DNA of 64,000 nucleotides, taken from the NCBI RefSeq assembly GCF_000420725.1, contig NZ_ATVM01000009.1, positions 45,419-109,418 on the forward strand. Reading direction: 5' to 3'. The stretch is from Marinococcus halotolerans DSM 16375. GTDB taxonomy: Bacteria; Bacillota; Bacilli; Bacillales; Marinococcaceae. Under the pieces are notes generated by a model. The model saw only the letters and a program-made list of their open reading frames with translations, made no database searches and was not told the origin of the DNA. The first letter of the stretch is position 1. Each line of letters starts with the position of its first letter. The position numbers and the translations under genes are program-made. Positions 1-8,580 of the stretch are shown here, piece by piece.

Positions 1-1512
1 AAATTCAACACTTTTCCTCCTTCGTAAAATTTCAATTTCCCGTCCTGCTTCAATGATCGACTGGATTACATGATCAATATCTTTTTCTGTCGTTAAAGGG
101 TTCAGCAGCGTGCATTTTAAAAACTGTCTGCCTTCTATTTTCGTTTTGGCAATGACCGCTTCGCCTGAAGCATATAACTGCTGCTGAATTTCTCTATTGA
201 TCTCATCCTCCTCCACTTTTTCAAAGGGATGCTCTGTGCAGTATTTAAACACCACTGCATTCATTTCCGGCTTCATTACCAGGTACAGCGCCGGCTCGTC
301 GTTAATTTTTTCCGCGAGACGTTCGGCTTGTTTTAACCCATGGCCTATCATTTTCGCCCATTTTTCCGTGCCGAGAGTACGGAGCGTCATCAATATTTTA
401 AGTGCATCGAAGCGGCGGGTCGTCTGCATCGAATAATCCACAAGGTTCGTAAAGCCCTCATCTCTGTCATCCTCCGGATTCAAATACTCCGCCCCATGCC
501 TGATAAAACGAAAACTATTCCGGCTCCTGACCAAAAAAGCCCCGCAGCTGACCGGCTGATAAAATAATTTGTGAAGATCCACCGCCAAAGAATCTGCGTG
601 CTGCACCCCTTCAAGTTTGGCAGTTTGATCACTGCAGAGCGCTAATGCCCCGCCAAATGCTGCGTCCACATGCATCCACAGATTCTCTTTATTGGCCGTA
701 TGCTGAATATCCCAGAGCGGGTCAATGCTTCCAAAATCAGTAGTGCCGGCAGTAGCTACTACGGCAATCGGATGATCACCTGCTTCCCTTGCCTCCTGTA
801 TGAAGGCTTCTAGCTTTCCCGCGCTCATCTTTTTATGCTCATCTGTCGGCACGCCTACTACTGACCGCTCTCCCAGGCCAAGCTGAACTGCCGATTTTTT
901 GACTGTAAAGTGTGCTTCCTCTGAACAGAAAATTTTAAATCGAGCTGCTTCCGGAGGAAGGCCGTTGGCTTTGACATCATGTGACAATCTCCGTGCGCAG
1001 TACTCGTCTCTTGCAAGCATCAGCCCCATAAAATTCGACTGAGTGCCTCCAGTCGTAAACGTTCCCGCAGCAGTTTGAGGCAGCTGGTACAATTCACACA
1101 GCCAATTCACTACTTCTGTCTCCACTGTTGTTGCTGCCGGACTTTGATCCCAGGAATCCATTGATTGATTTAAAGCACTCACAATTACATCCGCGCACAC
1201 CCCGGACAAAAGCGGTGGACAATGCAGATGCGCCATTGCATGAGGGTGGCTGATGTTTAAAGAGGGTTTCATAATATGTTCCATTACTTCCTTAAGCACA
1301 CTATCAAAAGCATGTTCATTCTCTGTGCCGTGAAAGAACTGCTTTACCTGCGGCTCTGCTGCTGCAGGCACAGGCCTTTCACTTTCATTGAAAAATTCCG
1401 CTATATAGGCAGAAGTCTGGCTTAACATTTCAAGAATTTTGCCCTTATCACCAACGTTGGTTAGAAATTCATTATCAAATGCGGTGTGTGACTCTTCCTT
1501 TACAACCGGCAT
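1..1512 (-). CDS. PLP-dependent decarboxylase, diaminobutyrate decarboxylase type (3' end outside window)
   Basis: The minus-strand frame is open from ATG at 1510-1512 to the window edge (504 codons) and is cut there with no stop seen. A GGAGGAG ribosome site lies about 6 nt upstream. The protein is a group II PLP decarboxylase (DDC/GAD fold): TGGTQSN near residue 154, HVDAAFGG with the PLP-contacting Asp near 283, and the Schiff-base lysine in VDLHK near 315. The family includes L-2,4-diaminobutyrate and aromatic amino acid decarboxylases and usually runs about 480-520 residues, so little is missing. Two Fur boxes upstream point to a role in hydroxamate or citrate siderophore synthesis (diaminobutyrate to diaminopropane). 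The exact substrate is inferred from this context, not from the sequence. Confidence 0.85.
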   Translation of the reverse strand, partial: MPVVKEESHTAFDNEFLTNVGDKGKILEMLSQTSAYIAEFFNESERPVPAAAEPQVKQFFHGTENEHAFDSVLKEVMEHIMKPSLNISHPHAMAHLHCPPLLSGVCADVIVSALNQSMDSWDQSPAATTVETEVVNWLCELYQLPQTAAGTFTTGGTQSNFMGLMLARDEYCARRLSHDVKANGLPPEAARFKIFCSEEAHFTVKKSAVQLGLGERSVVGVPTDEHKKMSAGKLEAFIQEAREAGDHPIAVVATAGTTDFGSIDPLWDIQHTANKENLWMHVDAAFGGALALCSDQTAKLEGVQHADSLAVDLHKLFYQPVSCGAFLVRSRNSFRFIRHGAEYLNPEDDRDEGFTNLVDYSMQTTRRFDALKILMTLRTLGTEKWAKMIGHGLKQAERLAEKINDEPALYLVMKPEMNAVVFKYCTEHPFEKVEEDEINREIQQQLYASGEAVIAKTKIEGRQFLKCTLLNPLTTEKDIDHVIQSIIEAGREIEILRRRKSVEF

Positions 1513-1541
1513 ATCGTCTCCTCCATTATCTGTTATTTATA

Positions 1542-1561
1542 GATAATGAAAATCATTATCA
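1542..1561 (-). promoter_or_regulatory. Fur box 1, upstream of the PLP decarboxylase
   Basis: GATAATGAAAATCATTATC (1542-1560) matches the classic 19-bp Fur consensus at 18 of 19 positions, and TGAAAATCATTATCA (1547-1561) fits the Bacillus 7-1-7 form at 14 of 15. It overlaps a plausible minus-strand -10 (CATTAT) with TTGGAT 17 nt upstream, so Fe-Fur binding would block the promoter. Confidence 0.85.
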
Positions 1562-1620
1562 ATTAATCCAAAAAAATAAAAGCTTCTTTCCAAGCTCTTA
1601 ATTACAATTTACACACTAAT

Positions 1621-1635
1621 TGAAAATGATTATCA
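1621..1635 (-). promoter_or_regulatory. Fur box 2
   Basis: TGAAAATGATTATCA fits the 7-1-7 Fur consensus at 14 of 15 positions. It lies about 60 bp upstream of box 1. It could strengthen repression of the decarboxylase, or act on the rightward gene, whose start is about 195 bp away. The rest of the gene-free stretch 1513-1829 is AT-rich and shows nothing else recognisable. Confidence 0.65.
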
Positions 1636-1829
1636 AAGTCAACAACTGCTGCGGAATTGATTCAAAGGTTGGTGATGGCCGATGAAACAGTTTAGGTCTA
1701 TTACCCTTTCCTTCGTCCAGATCGTGACTTAATAGCCACATGCCTTTGACCGTTCATGTCGTTAGTTTAAAAACCCCCCTCTCAGGTAATAAGCCGGGTA
1801 TCAATAACTATTATCAGGAGGTGCAGCAA

Positions 1830-2642
1830 TTGCTCGTACGTACAAAGGATTTTCAGGCATTTTGGATCTCAGCTACCGATGAAGAAGCGATAGGCTCCAT
1901 TTCCGACGTCTATTTCGACTCCAGAGGCGAATGGAAGGTACGGTTTCTCGTCGCTGACACCCGTACGTGGTTTGTCGGCGGAAAGGTTCTGCTCAGTCCC
2001 CAGCTGATTAACCGCCTTAATCTGGCCGGCCAGGCCATTCAGATGAATGCTTCGAGAGACCAGATTAAAGACAGTCCGAAGCCGGATGAACACGAACCTA
2101 TTTCCCGTTCCTATGAAGCTTCAGTGCTAAATTATTACAACCTGGAGCCTTATTGGATCCCAACAGCCGGAAGCACTGGCACCGGACCTGTCATGCCCGT
2201 AGGCGGGCCGTTTGCCCCAATGGATGACGACGATAGTAACGCACGTCCTGCCCATGACACAGCTGTCACCGGTCCGGAAGAAAATGAAATGGAAGCTGCC
2301 CGGAACAAAGAAGACTACTATCTGCAGAGTACGAAGGATCTCCGCGGCTATGATATCGATGTGAGCGGTGAAAACATCGGCACTATCTCTGACGTGGTGT
2401 TTGATACAAACGACTGGAGCGTTCAGTTTATTGAAGTCGATACCGCTGGTGCCCTGTCAAGTAACCACTCTCTTGTGCCGGTGGAATGGTTTAATCAATT
2501 CAATGCCCTGGATGAAAGTGCCACCGCCAGTGTGAGCCGTGAAGCCGTGGAAAATTCGCCTGATTACGAAACGTCCATGACGCTGACCGATGATTACGGC
2601 GAAGAAATCCGCCGTCACTTCGGCAGCCCGTCGAACAGATAA
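1830..2642 (+). CDS. PRC-barrel domain protein with two barrels
   Basis: A TTG start at 1830 is chosen because AGGAGGTG (1816-1823) sits 6 nt upstream; the longer frame from 1740 has no ribosome site. The 270-residue product has two PRC-barrel copies. The first is near residues 5-70 (EEAIGSISDVYFD) and the second near 170-240 (GENIGTISDVVFD, then SVQFIEVDT). They are joined by an acidic linker rich in Gly, Pro and Asp. PRC barrels occur in RimM and in photosynthetic reaction-centre H subunits; in bacilli stand-alone forms are of unknown or stress-related function. There is no signal peptide or membrane segment, so it is probably cytoplasmic. It is a single-gene unit with its own terminator. 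Confidence 0.8.
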   Translation: MLVRTKDFQAFWISATDEEAIGSISDVYFDSRGEWKVRFLVADTRTWFVGGKVLLSPQLINRLNLAGQAIQMNASRDQIKDSPKPDEHEPISRSYEASVLNYYNLEPYWIPTAGSTGTGPVMPVGGPFAPMDDDDSNARPAHDTAVTGPEENEMEAARNKEDYYLQSTKDLRGYDIDVSGENIGTISDVVFDTNDWSVQFIEVDTAGALSSNHSLVPVEWFNQFNALDESATASVSREAVENSPDYETSMTLTDDYGEEIRRHFGSPSNR

Positions 2643-2652
2643 ACGCCAGACT

Positions 2653-2681
2653 CCCGCTGCTTAACTGCAGCGGGCTTTTTT
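2653..2681 (+). terminator. Intrinsic terminator of the PRC-barrel gene
   Basis: Perfect 8-bp stem CCCGCTGC (2653-2660) with GCAGCGGG (2667-2674), 6-nt loop, then CTTTTTT. Confidence 0.9.
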
Positions 2682-2764
2682 ATGCGTGCCGGAACCAGAA
2701 CCTCTGTGATATGTTAAAATAAATAAGCTAATAATCCTTCAAACAGCTCAGGAGTGGACTACCA

Positions 2765-3940
2765 ATGGATAAAAAAGATATCGCCGATCTTCGCAGGCAG
2801 TTAAAGACAGACAATGACCTGCTCACAATCTCCGACATTTTTAACGTTTACATAATGAAAGAAACAACCGATATTTATCACCACCAGAGCCAGCCGTTCG
2901 AAATGCTCGACAGCGACCAGCAGGAGCTGTTTATGGCCAATTTCAAAAAGGTTCTCACCGGGCAGCTGGATGAAAAGCTGTTCGAACTGAAATTCCAGCA
3001 GGACGCAGAAGACTCCAGTCAGTTCATTCTTCATAAAGGCCTCTTAAGCCGCAATGTTGAAGACTGGAAGGAACAAATGCTTCGCATGACCGAGAAAATG
3101 ATCGAAGACCATCCGTATGAAAAGGACACCGTTATTACCTTTATCCGTGCCGAGTATTTAAAGCCGGCCAAACAGCGGAGCGAAGAGGCAGAAACGAGCG
3201 GACGCGATGCGGTGTATTCCAATGCTTTCATTCTCTGCAGTATTAATAAGACAGAAGAGCCGAAAAAAGAAATGCAGTTCGACTACATTGAGAAGGAATT
3301 TAAATACAAGGTCGAGGCCGATCCAGTCATTGATCTTAAGCATCCGCTGGCCGGCTTTTTGTTCCCCGCAATGACCGAGGGAGCCGCTGACGTCAACCGT
3401 GTCCTTTATGCGGCATCAAAGCCCAACGAACCGGACTACCGGTTTATCGAAGACGTGCTGAACGGCGAAGAAATCGTCACGGCCAAAGAAAACAAAACCG
3501 TGTTCGAGGATATTGTAAGAGACGTAGTTGGCGATCAGATGAACCCCTCCACGCTTGCGAACGTCTACGGGGAAATCCACCGGGTCGTTGAAGAAAACGA
3601 AGAGGACACCCCGCCGATGCTTGACTATAAGGACGTCGAACGGGTACTGCAGCAGAGCGGCGAGCAGGTGGACACCGACAAAGTAAAAACGGCCTTTCAG
3701 CGGGTGACCGATAACGAAACGTATGAACTCAAAGCCAACAGCATCGTGCCGAAATACAACTCCAAATCCATTAAAATCAACACGAAGATCGCCAATATTT
3801 CGATCAGCCCGCAGGATCTCGAATATGTGAGACAGGTCAACTATCAGGGAAAACGCTGCATTATGATTGAAATTGAAGAGGACGCAGAGATCGAAGGCTT
3901 TAAAATGCTGCCGGAGGCCTTTGGCGAAGAGACTCCGTAA
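2765..3940 (+). CDS. DUF4317 domain-containing protein
   Basis: This 391-residue acidic soluble protein matches the DUF4317 family over its full length, opening MDKKDIADLRRQLK with the following NDLLTISDIFNVYI and a mid segment reading HPLAGFLFPAMTEGAADVN. The start ATG follows CAGGAGTGGACTACCA. The family is common in Firmicutes and has no assigned function. No catalytic motif, signal peptide or membrane helix was seen. It stands alone between two terminators, so context gives no clue to its job. Confidence 0.85.
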   Translation: MDKKDIADLRRQLKTDNDLLTISDIFNVYIMKETTDIYHHQSQPFEMLDSDQQELFMANFKKVLTGQLDEKLFELKFQQDAEDSSQFILHKGLLSRNVEDWKEQMLRMTEKMIEDHPYEKDTVITFIRAEYLKPAKQRSEEAETSGRDAVYSNAFILCSINKTEEPKKEMQFDYIEKEFKYKVEADPVIDLKHPLAGFLFPAMTEGAADVNRVLYAASKPNEPDYRFIEDVLNGEEIVTAKENKTVFEDIVRDVVGDQMNPSTLANVYGEIHRVVEENEEDTPPMLDYKDVERVLQQSGEQVDTDKVKTAFQRVTDNETYELKANSIVPKYNSKSIKINTKIANISISPQDLEYVRQVNYQGKRCIMIEIEEDAEIEGFKMLPEAFGEETP

Positions 3941-3946
3941 TAACAC

Positions 3947-3982
3947 AAGGAAGGCCCCGGGCGCGGGACCTTCCTTGTTTTT
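3947..3982 (+). terminator. Intrinsic terminator after the DUF4317 gene
   Basis: Long GC-rich hairpin: AAGGAAGG from 3947 pairs with CCTTCCTT ending at 3975, followed by GTTTTTTAG. It lies between two convergent genes; the T tract is on the plus strand only. Confidence 0.85.
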
Positions 3983-4027
3983 TAGTATACTGTTGAGCGG
4001 CCGGTATGCTTTCTGCATCGTTCCCTC

Positions 4028-5416
4028 TTACTTTCTCACTAATTTTGTGGCTACTTCCACATGCGTTGTCTGCGGGAACATGTCCACCGGCTGGGCCTCT
4101 ACAACCTCGTACCCGCCTTCCACGAGATGCTTTAAATCCCGGGCGAGTGTCGCCGGGTTACAGGAGACGTATACGATACGTTCGGGAGATACCTCAAGCA
4201 TTGTATCCAGCAGCTGTTCGTCGCAGCCCTTCCGCGGCGGATCCACAACAACGACGTCCGGGCGCAGCCCGTTTGCTTTTACCCACCACGGCATCACTTC
4301 CTCTGCTTTTCCTGTCGCAAAGGTTACGTTATCAAAGTGATTCAGCTGGGCGTTTCGCTTTGCATCACTCACGGCCTGCGGCACTACCTCCACGCCGTAC
4401 ACCTGCCGGGCTTTTTCTGCGAGAAACAGCGAAATGGTACCAATGCCGCAATAAGCATCAATGACCGTTTCATGACCGCGCAGGTCTGCGTACTCCAGCG
4501 CTTTATCGTACAGCGTTTTTGTCTGGACCGGATTCACCTGGTAAAAGGACCGCGCGGAGATCGCAAACTTCACGCCGCCAATGTGATCGTAAATGTAGTC
4601 TTCGCCCCACAGCGTTTTTGTCTTATCGCCAAAGATGACATTCGTGCGTTTTGTATTCACGTTTTGAACGATGCTTGCGGTATCCTTTACTTCGTCTCGA
4701 ACAGCTTCGATAAACGCCTGTTCGTCCGGAATTTTTTTGCCGTTTGTAATAAGGACGATCATCAGCTGGCCGGTGGTCGGTGCGTAACGCGTTACGACGT
4801 GTCGGAGAAAGCCGCGTCCACTTTCTTCATCATAGGCGCTCATGCCAAACCGGCCGGCGATATCCTTTACCTGCTGGACGGCAGCGTCGTTTTCCTTCTG
4901 CTGAATAATGCACTCATCCATATCAATAATGTTATGTGTACGCTTCTGGTAAAACCCTGCTTTCAGCCGGCCGTCCTCTTTTACACCGATCGGCACCTGG
5001 GCCTTATTGCGGTAGCGCCACGGGGCCTCCATGCCGATCGTATCACGGACCGCTGCTTCGTCGAGGCCGCCAATCCGTTCGAACGCATCCTTTACCTGTT
5101 TATGCTTATAGCGGAGCTGGGCATCGTAGGTCATATGCTGCAGCTGGCAGCCGCCGCATTTTACGTAAATCGGGCACGGCGCTTCCGTGCGTTCACTGCT
5201 TTCTTCAAGAACGGTAATAAGCTTTCCAAAGCCGTAGCCTTTTTTTGTTTTAATCACCTTCGCCTCTACGCGCTCGCCGGGCAGGGCGTACGGAATAAAC
5301 ATCGCATATCCGTCGATTCTCCCGACTCCGTGTCCTTCATGGGTTAAATCTTCAATTGTCGTCTCTATTAATTCATTTTTTTCTACCGGGGCTTCCGGCT
5401 TATTTTGCTTACTCAT
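4028..5416 (-). CDS. rlmCD: 23S rRNA (uracil-C5)-methyltransferase RlmCD
   Basis: SAM-dependent m5U methyltransferase; the B. subtilis orthologue modifies U747 and U1939 of 23S rRNA. Start M at 5416 is preferred over the in-frame ATG at 5437 because GGAAGG lies about 8 nt upstream of it; length is 462 residues. An N-terminal TRAM domain covers about residues 14-72. Four cysteines for a 4Fe-4S cluster are visible: C81, C87 and C90 in CPIYVKCGGC, and C169. SAM motif DAYCGIGTISL, VDPPRKGCD, and the catalytic Cys in YVSCNPATLARDL follow. In B. subtilis this gene directly follows dgkB; here about 5.8 kb of accessory genes separates them. Confidence 0.95.
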   Translation of the reverse strand: MSKQNKPEAPVEKNELIETTIEDLTHEGHGVGRIDGYAMFIPYALPGERVEAKVIKTKKGYGFGKLITVLEESSERTEAPCPIYVKCGGCQLQHMTYDAQLRYKHKQVKDAFERIGGLDEAAVRDTIGMEAPWRYRNKAQVPIGVKEDGRLKAGFYQKRTHNIIDMDECIIQQKENDAAVQQVKDIAGRFGMSAYDEESGRGFLRHVVTRYAPTTGQLMIVLITNGKKIPDEQAFIEAVRDEVKDTASIVQNVNTKRTNVIFGDKTKTLWGEDYIYDHIGGVKFAISARSFYQVNPVQTKTLYDKALEYADLRGHETVIDAYCGIGTISLFLAEKARQVYGVEVVPQAVSDAKRNAQLNHFDNVTFATGKAEEVMPWWVKANGLRPDVVVVDPPRKGCDEQLLDTMLEVSPERIVYVSCNPATLARDLKHLVEGGYEVVEAQPVDMFPQTTHVEVATKLVRK

Positions 5417-5473
5417 TATTTCGTTCCTTCCGTTCATTCTAGTCTGTCAGCAAAATTGTAACACAGGAGCGGT

Positions 5474-5502
5474 TTGGCGTCCGTCTGTTCGCACGCTATA
5501 AT
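5474..5502 (+). promoter_or_regulatory. SigA-type promoter of the GNAT / K+ channel operon
   Basis: TTGGCG (5474-5479), 17-nt spacer, TATAAT (5497-5502); the first gene starts at 5546. Confidence 0.7.
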
Positions 5503-5545
5503 GTAGGAATACACAAAGCAAACAGCTTGGAACGGAGAGATACAT

Positions 5546-6043
5546 ATGAATATTCGGCTGATCGAGCCGCCCGATGCCAACGATCACCTGGCGTTTACGC
5601 AGCAGCTCGATAACGAAACTTCGTATATGCTGCTCGAGCCGGGGGAGCGCAGGCCTACGGCCGAACAGCACCAGCATATGGTGAACGAGTTTATTATGAA
5701 GGATCATCTTGTACTGTTTATTGTGGAGGATGCGGGTGCGGTCGTTGGACACGCGATGGGCGTCGGGGGCAGCACCACCCGTAACTGTCGGACCGCCTCT
5801 GTCGTTATCGGCATCCTGCCGGCCTATCACCGCCTGGGCATTGGCAGCCGGCTGCTCGGGCGTATCGAAGCGTGGGCTGTAGAACGAAGCCTCCACCGCC
5901 TGGAGCTGACCGTAATCGAAGAAAATACGGGAGCGCGGGCCCTCTACGAACGCTTTGGCTTTCAGGAGGAGGGTGTCAAAAGAAATTCGCTTTTTGCCCA
6001 CGGAGCGTATGTTAACGAAATAATGATGGCCAAGCTGCTGTAG
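5546..6043 (+). CDS. GNAT family N-acetyltransferase
   Basis: A 165-residue single-domain GNAT enzyme. ATG follows GGAGAGATACAT. The acetyl-CoA pyrophosphate loop is visible as PAYHRLGIGSRLL (about residues 93-105), then the family's ENTGARALYERFGF segment with the Tyr usually used as general acid. It is translated just ahead of the K+ channel gene (14-nt gap), so the two form an operon. The acceptor amine cannot be told from sequence. GNATs of this shape act on small amines, protein N-termini or antibiotics. Confidence 0.85.
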   Translation: MNIRLIEPPDANDHLAFTQQLDNETSYMLLEPGERRPTAEQHQHMVNEFIMKDHLVLFIVEDAGAVVGHAMGVGGSTTRNCRTASVVIGILPAYHRLGIGSRLLGRIEAWAVERSLHRLELTVIEENTGARALYERFGFQEEGVKRNSLFAHGAYVNEIMMAKLL

Positions 6044-6057
6044 AAAGGAGCAACACT

Positions 6058-6783
6058 GTGCGTATTTCATTTGAAGCGATTTATGAGCTGATTCTTGCCG
6101 CTCTTCTAATATTTTCTTTAACGGTGGATCTGCCGCCGGATCAGTCGCGGGCACTCGATATATTTATTTACGTACTCTTTGTGATTGATTTTGGCGTCCG
6201 CTTTGTTGCGAGCGACAATAAGTGGCAGTACATTAAAAGCAACCCGCTCGAGCTGATCGCCATTCTGCCGCTCGGGGAAATTTTCCGAGCTGCCCGGCTC
6301 GTTCGTCTCTTAAAAGTTCTGCGTTTGATTGTACTTTTCAGTCGGAAGCATTCTCCGTTCGACGTGTTTTTTTCTAAATACCATATAGACAGAGCTGTCA
6401 TTATTGTCGGCGTGCTCCTGTTTGCGGCCAGTCTTTCCATGCGCTGGATTGAACCTGACTTTCACACATATGAGGAGGCCCTATGGTGGGCAATTGTCAC
6501 GACTACCACAGTCGGGTACGGAGATTTTTACCCCGTCACCACTGCCGGCCGGATTATTGCAAGCATTCTGATGATCGTCGGCATCGGCCTGATAGGCGTG
6601 ATCACCGGAACTGTAGCAGCCTTCTTCTCTCAGAACCAACGCACGCTGCCACCCGAAGCCCGGCACGTCCAGGAAACGCTGAACCGCTACCCGAAGATTA
6701 CACCCAAAGAAATGGATGACATGATTGCTTCACTCGAAAAGTGGAAGGAGCGCTACAAAAAAGAGGAAGATCAATCATCATAA
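6058..6783 (+). CDS. Voltage-gated type K+ channel protein
   Basis: GTG start with AAAGGAG 7 nt upstream; 241 residues. The selectivity filter is intact: TTTTVGYGD, with TVGYGD at residues 151-156. An S4-like helix at 77-90 has a basic residue every third position (R77, R80, R83, K86, R89). Hydrophobic helices near 7-22, 34-52, 63-74, 112-128 and 165-190 give a membrane layout like compact Kv/KvAP channels, with a short acidic C-terminal tail after 190. Expected role is K+ passage across the cell membrane, gated by voltage. The stop overlaps the end of the convergent GNAT gene by 13 bp. Confidence 0.9.
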   Translation: MRISFEAIYELILAALLIFSLTVDLPPDQSRALDIFIYVLFVIDFGVRFVASDNKWQYIKSNPLELIAILPLGEIFRAARLVRLLKVLRLIVLFSRKHSPFDVFFSKYHIDRAVIIVGVLLFAASLSMRWIEPDFHTYEEALWWAIVTTTTVGYGDFYPVTTAGRIIASILMIVGIGLIGVITGTVAAFFSQNQRTLPPEARHVQETLNRYPKITPKEMDDMIASLEKWKERYKKEEDQSS

Positions 6784-7301
6784 TTGTCTTCCTCTTCCAC
6801 GCCGACCACCTGGCTGCGGCGCTCAAGCAGCACCACGTCGCGCCAGCGTCCCTGCATTTTACCGATACGCTCCCGTACACCTACTTCACGGAATCCTTTA
6901 CGCCGGTGAATGCGCAGGCTGTAATCATTTTCAGGAAAAATGCCGGCCTGAAGCATCCAGTAGCCTTCTGCTTCTGCTTTTTCAATTAATGCTTCCAGAA
7001 GCGTCCCTCCTACACCCCGTCCGCGCTCATCCTGGTGAATGTAAACACTCGTCTCGCCTACGCCTTCATATACTTCCCTTCCGGAAATCGGCGCAAGGGC
7101 GGCCCACCCAATCACTTTTTCAGTCGTACTGTCAATGGCAACGAGCCGGCACGCCAGGTCATGCGTCGCTGACCACAGCTCCCATGATGGTGCCTCCGTT
7201 TCAAATGTCGCATGCTCACTCATGATTCCCATTTCATATATGTCCCGGACCTCGGGCCAATGCTCCTTTTGCATCCTTGTTATGTAATAGTCCACGTACA
7301 T
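6771..7301 (-). CDS. GNAT acetyltransferase, phosphinothricin acetyltransferase-like
   Basis: A 176-residue GNAT matching the Pat/Bar subfamily: ITRMQKEHWPEVRDIYEMGI near the start, TFETEAPSW, VIGWAALAPISGR, and the CoA loop QDERGRGVGGTLLEALIEKA, then GIFPENDYSLRIHRRKGFREVG. Family members acetylate phosphinothricin, methionine sulfone or related small molecules; the natural substrate here is unknown. ATG at 7299-7301 follows AAGGGG by 4 nt. The last 13 bp overlap the end of the K+ channel gene on the other strand. The acidic C-terminal extension (VEEEDNYDD) is encoded partly by that overlap. Confidence 0.85.
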   Translation of the reverse strand: MYVDYYITRMQKEHWPEVRDIYEMGIMSEHATFETEAPSWELWSATHDLACRLVAIDSTTEKVIGWAALAPISGREVYEGVGETSVYIHQDERGRGVGGTLLEALIEKAEAEGYWMLQAGIFPENDYSLRIHRRKGFREVGVRERIGKMQGRWRDVVLLERRSQVVGVEEEDNYDD

Positions 7302-7467
7302 CTACCCCTTATCCTGCTTTTTTTCCTAGAATAACATACCTGTTTTTCTTTTGTTTGTTTCATTGCCCTCCTGCAGATTGTTTACAATTTCATAAACAAA
7401 GGAATAATTCTGAAGTAACCTGTCTCTTTGCCGCAGTGCATTATACTTATGAAAAGGACGTGTTCGC

Positions 7468-8448
7468 ATGAAGTATCGTCGATTAGGAAACTCCGGGGTA
7501 AAAGTAAGTGAAATCGGCCTTGGCAGCTGGCTTACCTACGGCTCCTCCGTGGAGGATCAGACCGCCGGGAATATTATCCACCACGCGTATGAAAACGGCA
7601 TCAATTTCTTTGACACAGCGAACGCCTATAACCGTGGCGAAGCGGAAAAGGTCGTAGGCAAAGCTTTAAGCTCCTACAACCGGGACAGCTACGTGCTTGC
7701 TTCGAAGGTATATTTTCCGATGGGAGACGGACCGAATGACCGCGGACTCTCCCGTAAGCACATCATGGAGCAGTGCGATGCCAGCCTGCAGCGGCTCGGT
7801 ACGAATTATATGGACCTGTATCAGTGCCATCGCTATGACCCTGACACTCCGCTCGAAGAGACGCTGATGGCGCTTGATGATCTTGTTCGCCAGGGTAAAA
7901 TTTTGTACTACGGCTTCAGCGAATGGTCCGGCGCCCAGATCAGCGACGCAGCACATATTGCCGATAAACGAAACCTTCACCGGCCGGTATCGAACCAGCC
8001 GATCTACAATATGCTCGTACGCTACATTGAAAAAGAGGTGCTTCCGATCAGCGAACGCGAAGGGCTCGGACAGGTCGTCTTTTCCCCCCTCGCCCAGGGC
8101 ATCTTAACCGGTAAGTACCGTCCGGGCGAGCAGCCTCCGGCTGACAGCCGTGCTGCCAATTCAGATATTAATTTTGCGATGGAACGCTTCATGGACGACC
8201 GCATTCTCGAAAATGTCGTCAAATTGGAGAATTTAGCCCGTAACGAGCTCGGCGTCAAGCTTTCCCAGCTCGCCCTTGCCTGGATTCTCCGTAAGCCGGG
8301 CGTAAGCTCTACAATCGTCGGAGCGAGCCGTCCCGAACAGCTTGAAGAAAACTTAAAAGCTGCAGAGCTGGAGCTTCCGGACAATCTGCTTGATGAAATC
8401 GACAGCACCCTTCAGGAAATCGAACATGTTACCTCGGGGCTTCATTAA
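7468..8448 (+). CDS. Aldo/keto reductase
   Basis: NADPH-dependent aldo/keto reductase of 326 residues with the full catalytic tetrad: D49 (FFDTANAY), Y54, K80 (LASK) and H121 (YQCHRYD). It is closest in look to the YghZ / Kv-beta-like branch, with an LGLGSW-type start (IGLGSWLTYG), ALDDLVRQGKILYYGFSEW, and a C-terminal SSTIVGASRPEQLEENLKA cofactor segment. The likely job is reduction of aldehydes or methylglyoxal in the cytoplasm. ATG follows AAAAGGACG. It is a single-gene unit ended by a strong hairpin. Kv-beta relatives associate with K+ channels in animals; the nearby channel gene is suggestive only. Confidence 0.88.
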   Translation: MKYRRLGNSGVKVSEIGLGSWLTYGSSVEDQTAGNIIHHAYENGINFFDTANAYNRGEAEKVVGKALSSYNRDSYVLASKVYFPMGDGPNDRGLSRKHIMEQCDASLQRLGTNYMDLYQCHRYDPDTPLEETLMALDDLVRQGKILYYGFSEWSGAQISDAAHIADKRNLHRPVSNQPIYNMLVRYIEKEVLPISEREGLGQVVFSPLAQGILTGKYRPGEQPPADSRAANSDINFAMERFMDDRILENVVKLENLARNELGVKLSQLALAWILRKPGVSSTIVGASRPEQLEENLKAAELELPDNLLDEIDSTLQEIEHVTSGLH

Positions 8449-8455
8449 ATACTTT

Positions 8456-8482
8456 CCCGCCGCACTCGGCGGGATTATTTTT
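8456..8482 (+). terminator. Intrinsic terminator after the aldo/keto reductase
   Basis: Perfect 7-bp stem CCCGCCG (8456-8462) with CGGCGGG (8467-8473), 4-nt loop, then ATTATTTTTA. Confidence 0.88.
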
Positions 8483-8523
8483 ATATACAGAACTTCTATA
8501 TTTTCTTTATTTTTAAATGGTGC

Positions 8524-8550
8524 TATAATGAACTTGTGTAAGCGTTTCCA
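8524..8550 (+). promoter_or_regulatory. Promoter -10 and candidate CcpA cre site of the aldehyde dehydrogenase
   Basis: TATAAT at 8524-8529 with a weak -35. TGTAAGCGTTTCCA (8537-8550) fits the relaxed cre consensus TGNAANCGNWNNCW fully and TGWNANCGNTNWCA with one mismatch. It lies where transcription should begin, so binding by CcpA would repress under glucose. This is inference from position and match. Confidence 0.55.
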
Positions 8551-8580
8551 ATTTTTCTCTAATACGAAGGAGGATTTTGT

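Noticed and set aside
1740..1829. 30-codon N-terminal extension of the PRC-barrel protein
   Set aside because: AGGAGGTG points to TTG at 1830, and the extension lacks domain similarity.
3416..4018. 200-codon minus-strand frame opposite the DUF4317 gene
   Set aside because: Antisense shadow running through a terminator hairpin.
4337..5347. 336-codon plus-strand frame opposite rlmCD
   Set aside because: Antisense shadow of a confidently identified gene; composition is not protein-like.
5447..6154. 235-codon minus-strand frame opposite the first GNAT gene
   Set aside because: Shadow; the plus-strand GNAT has clear motifs and a ribosome site.
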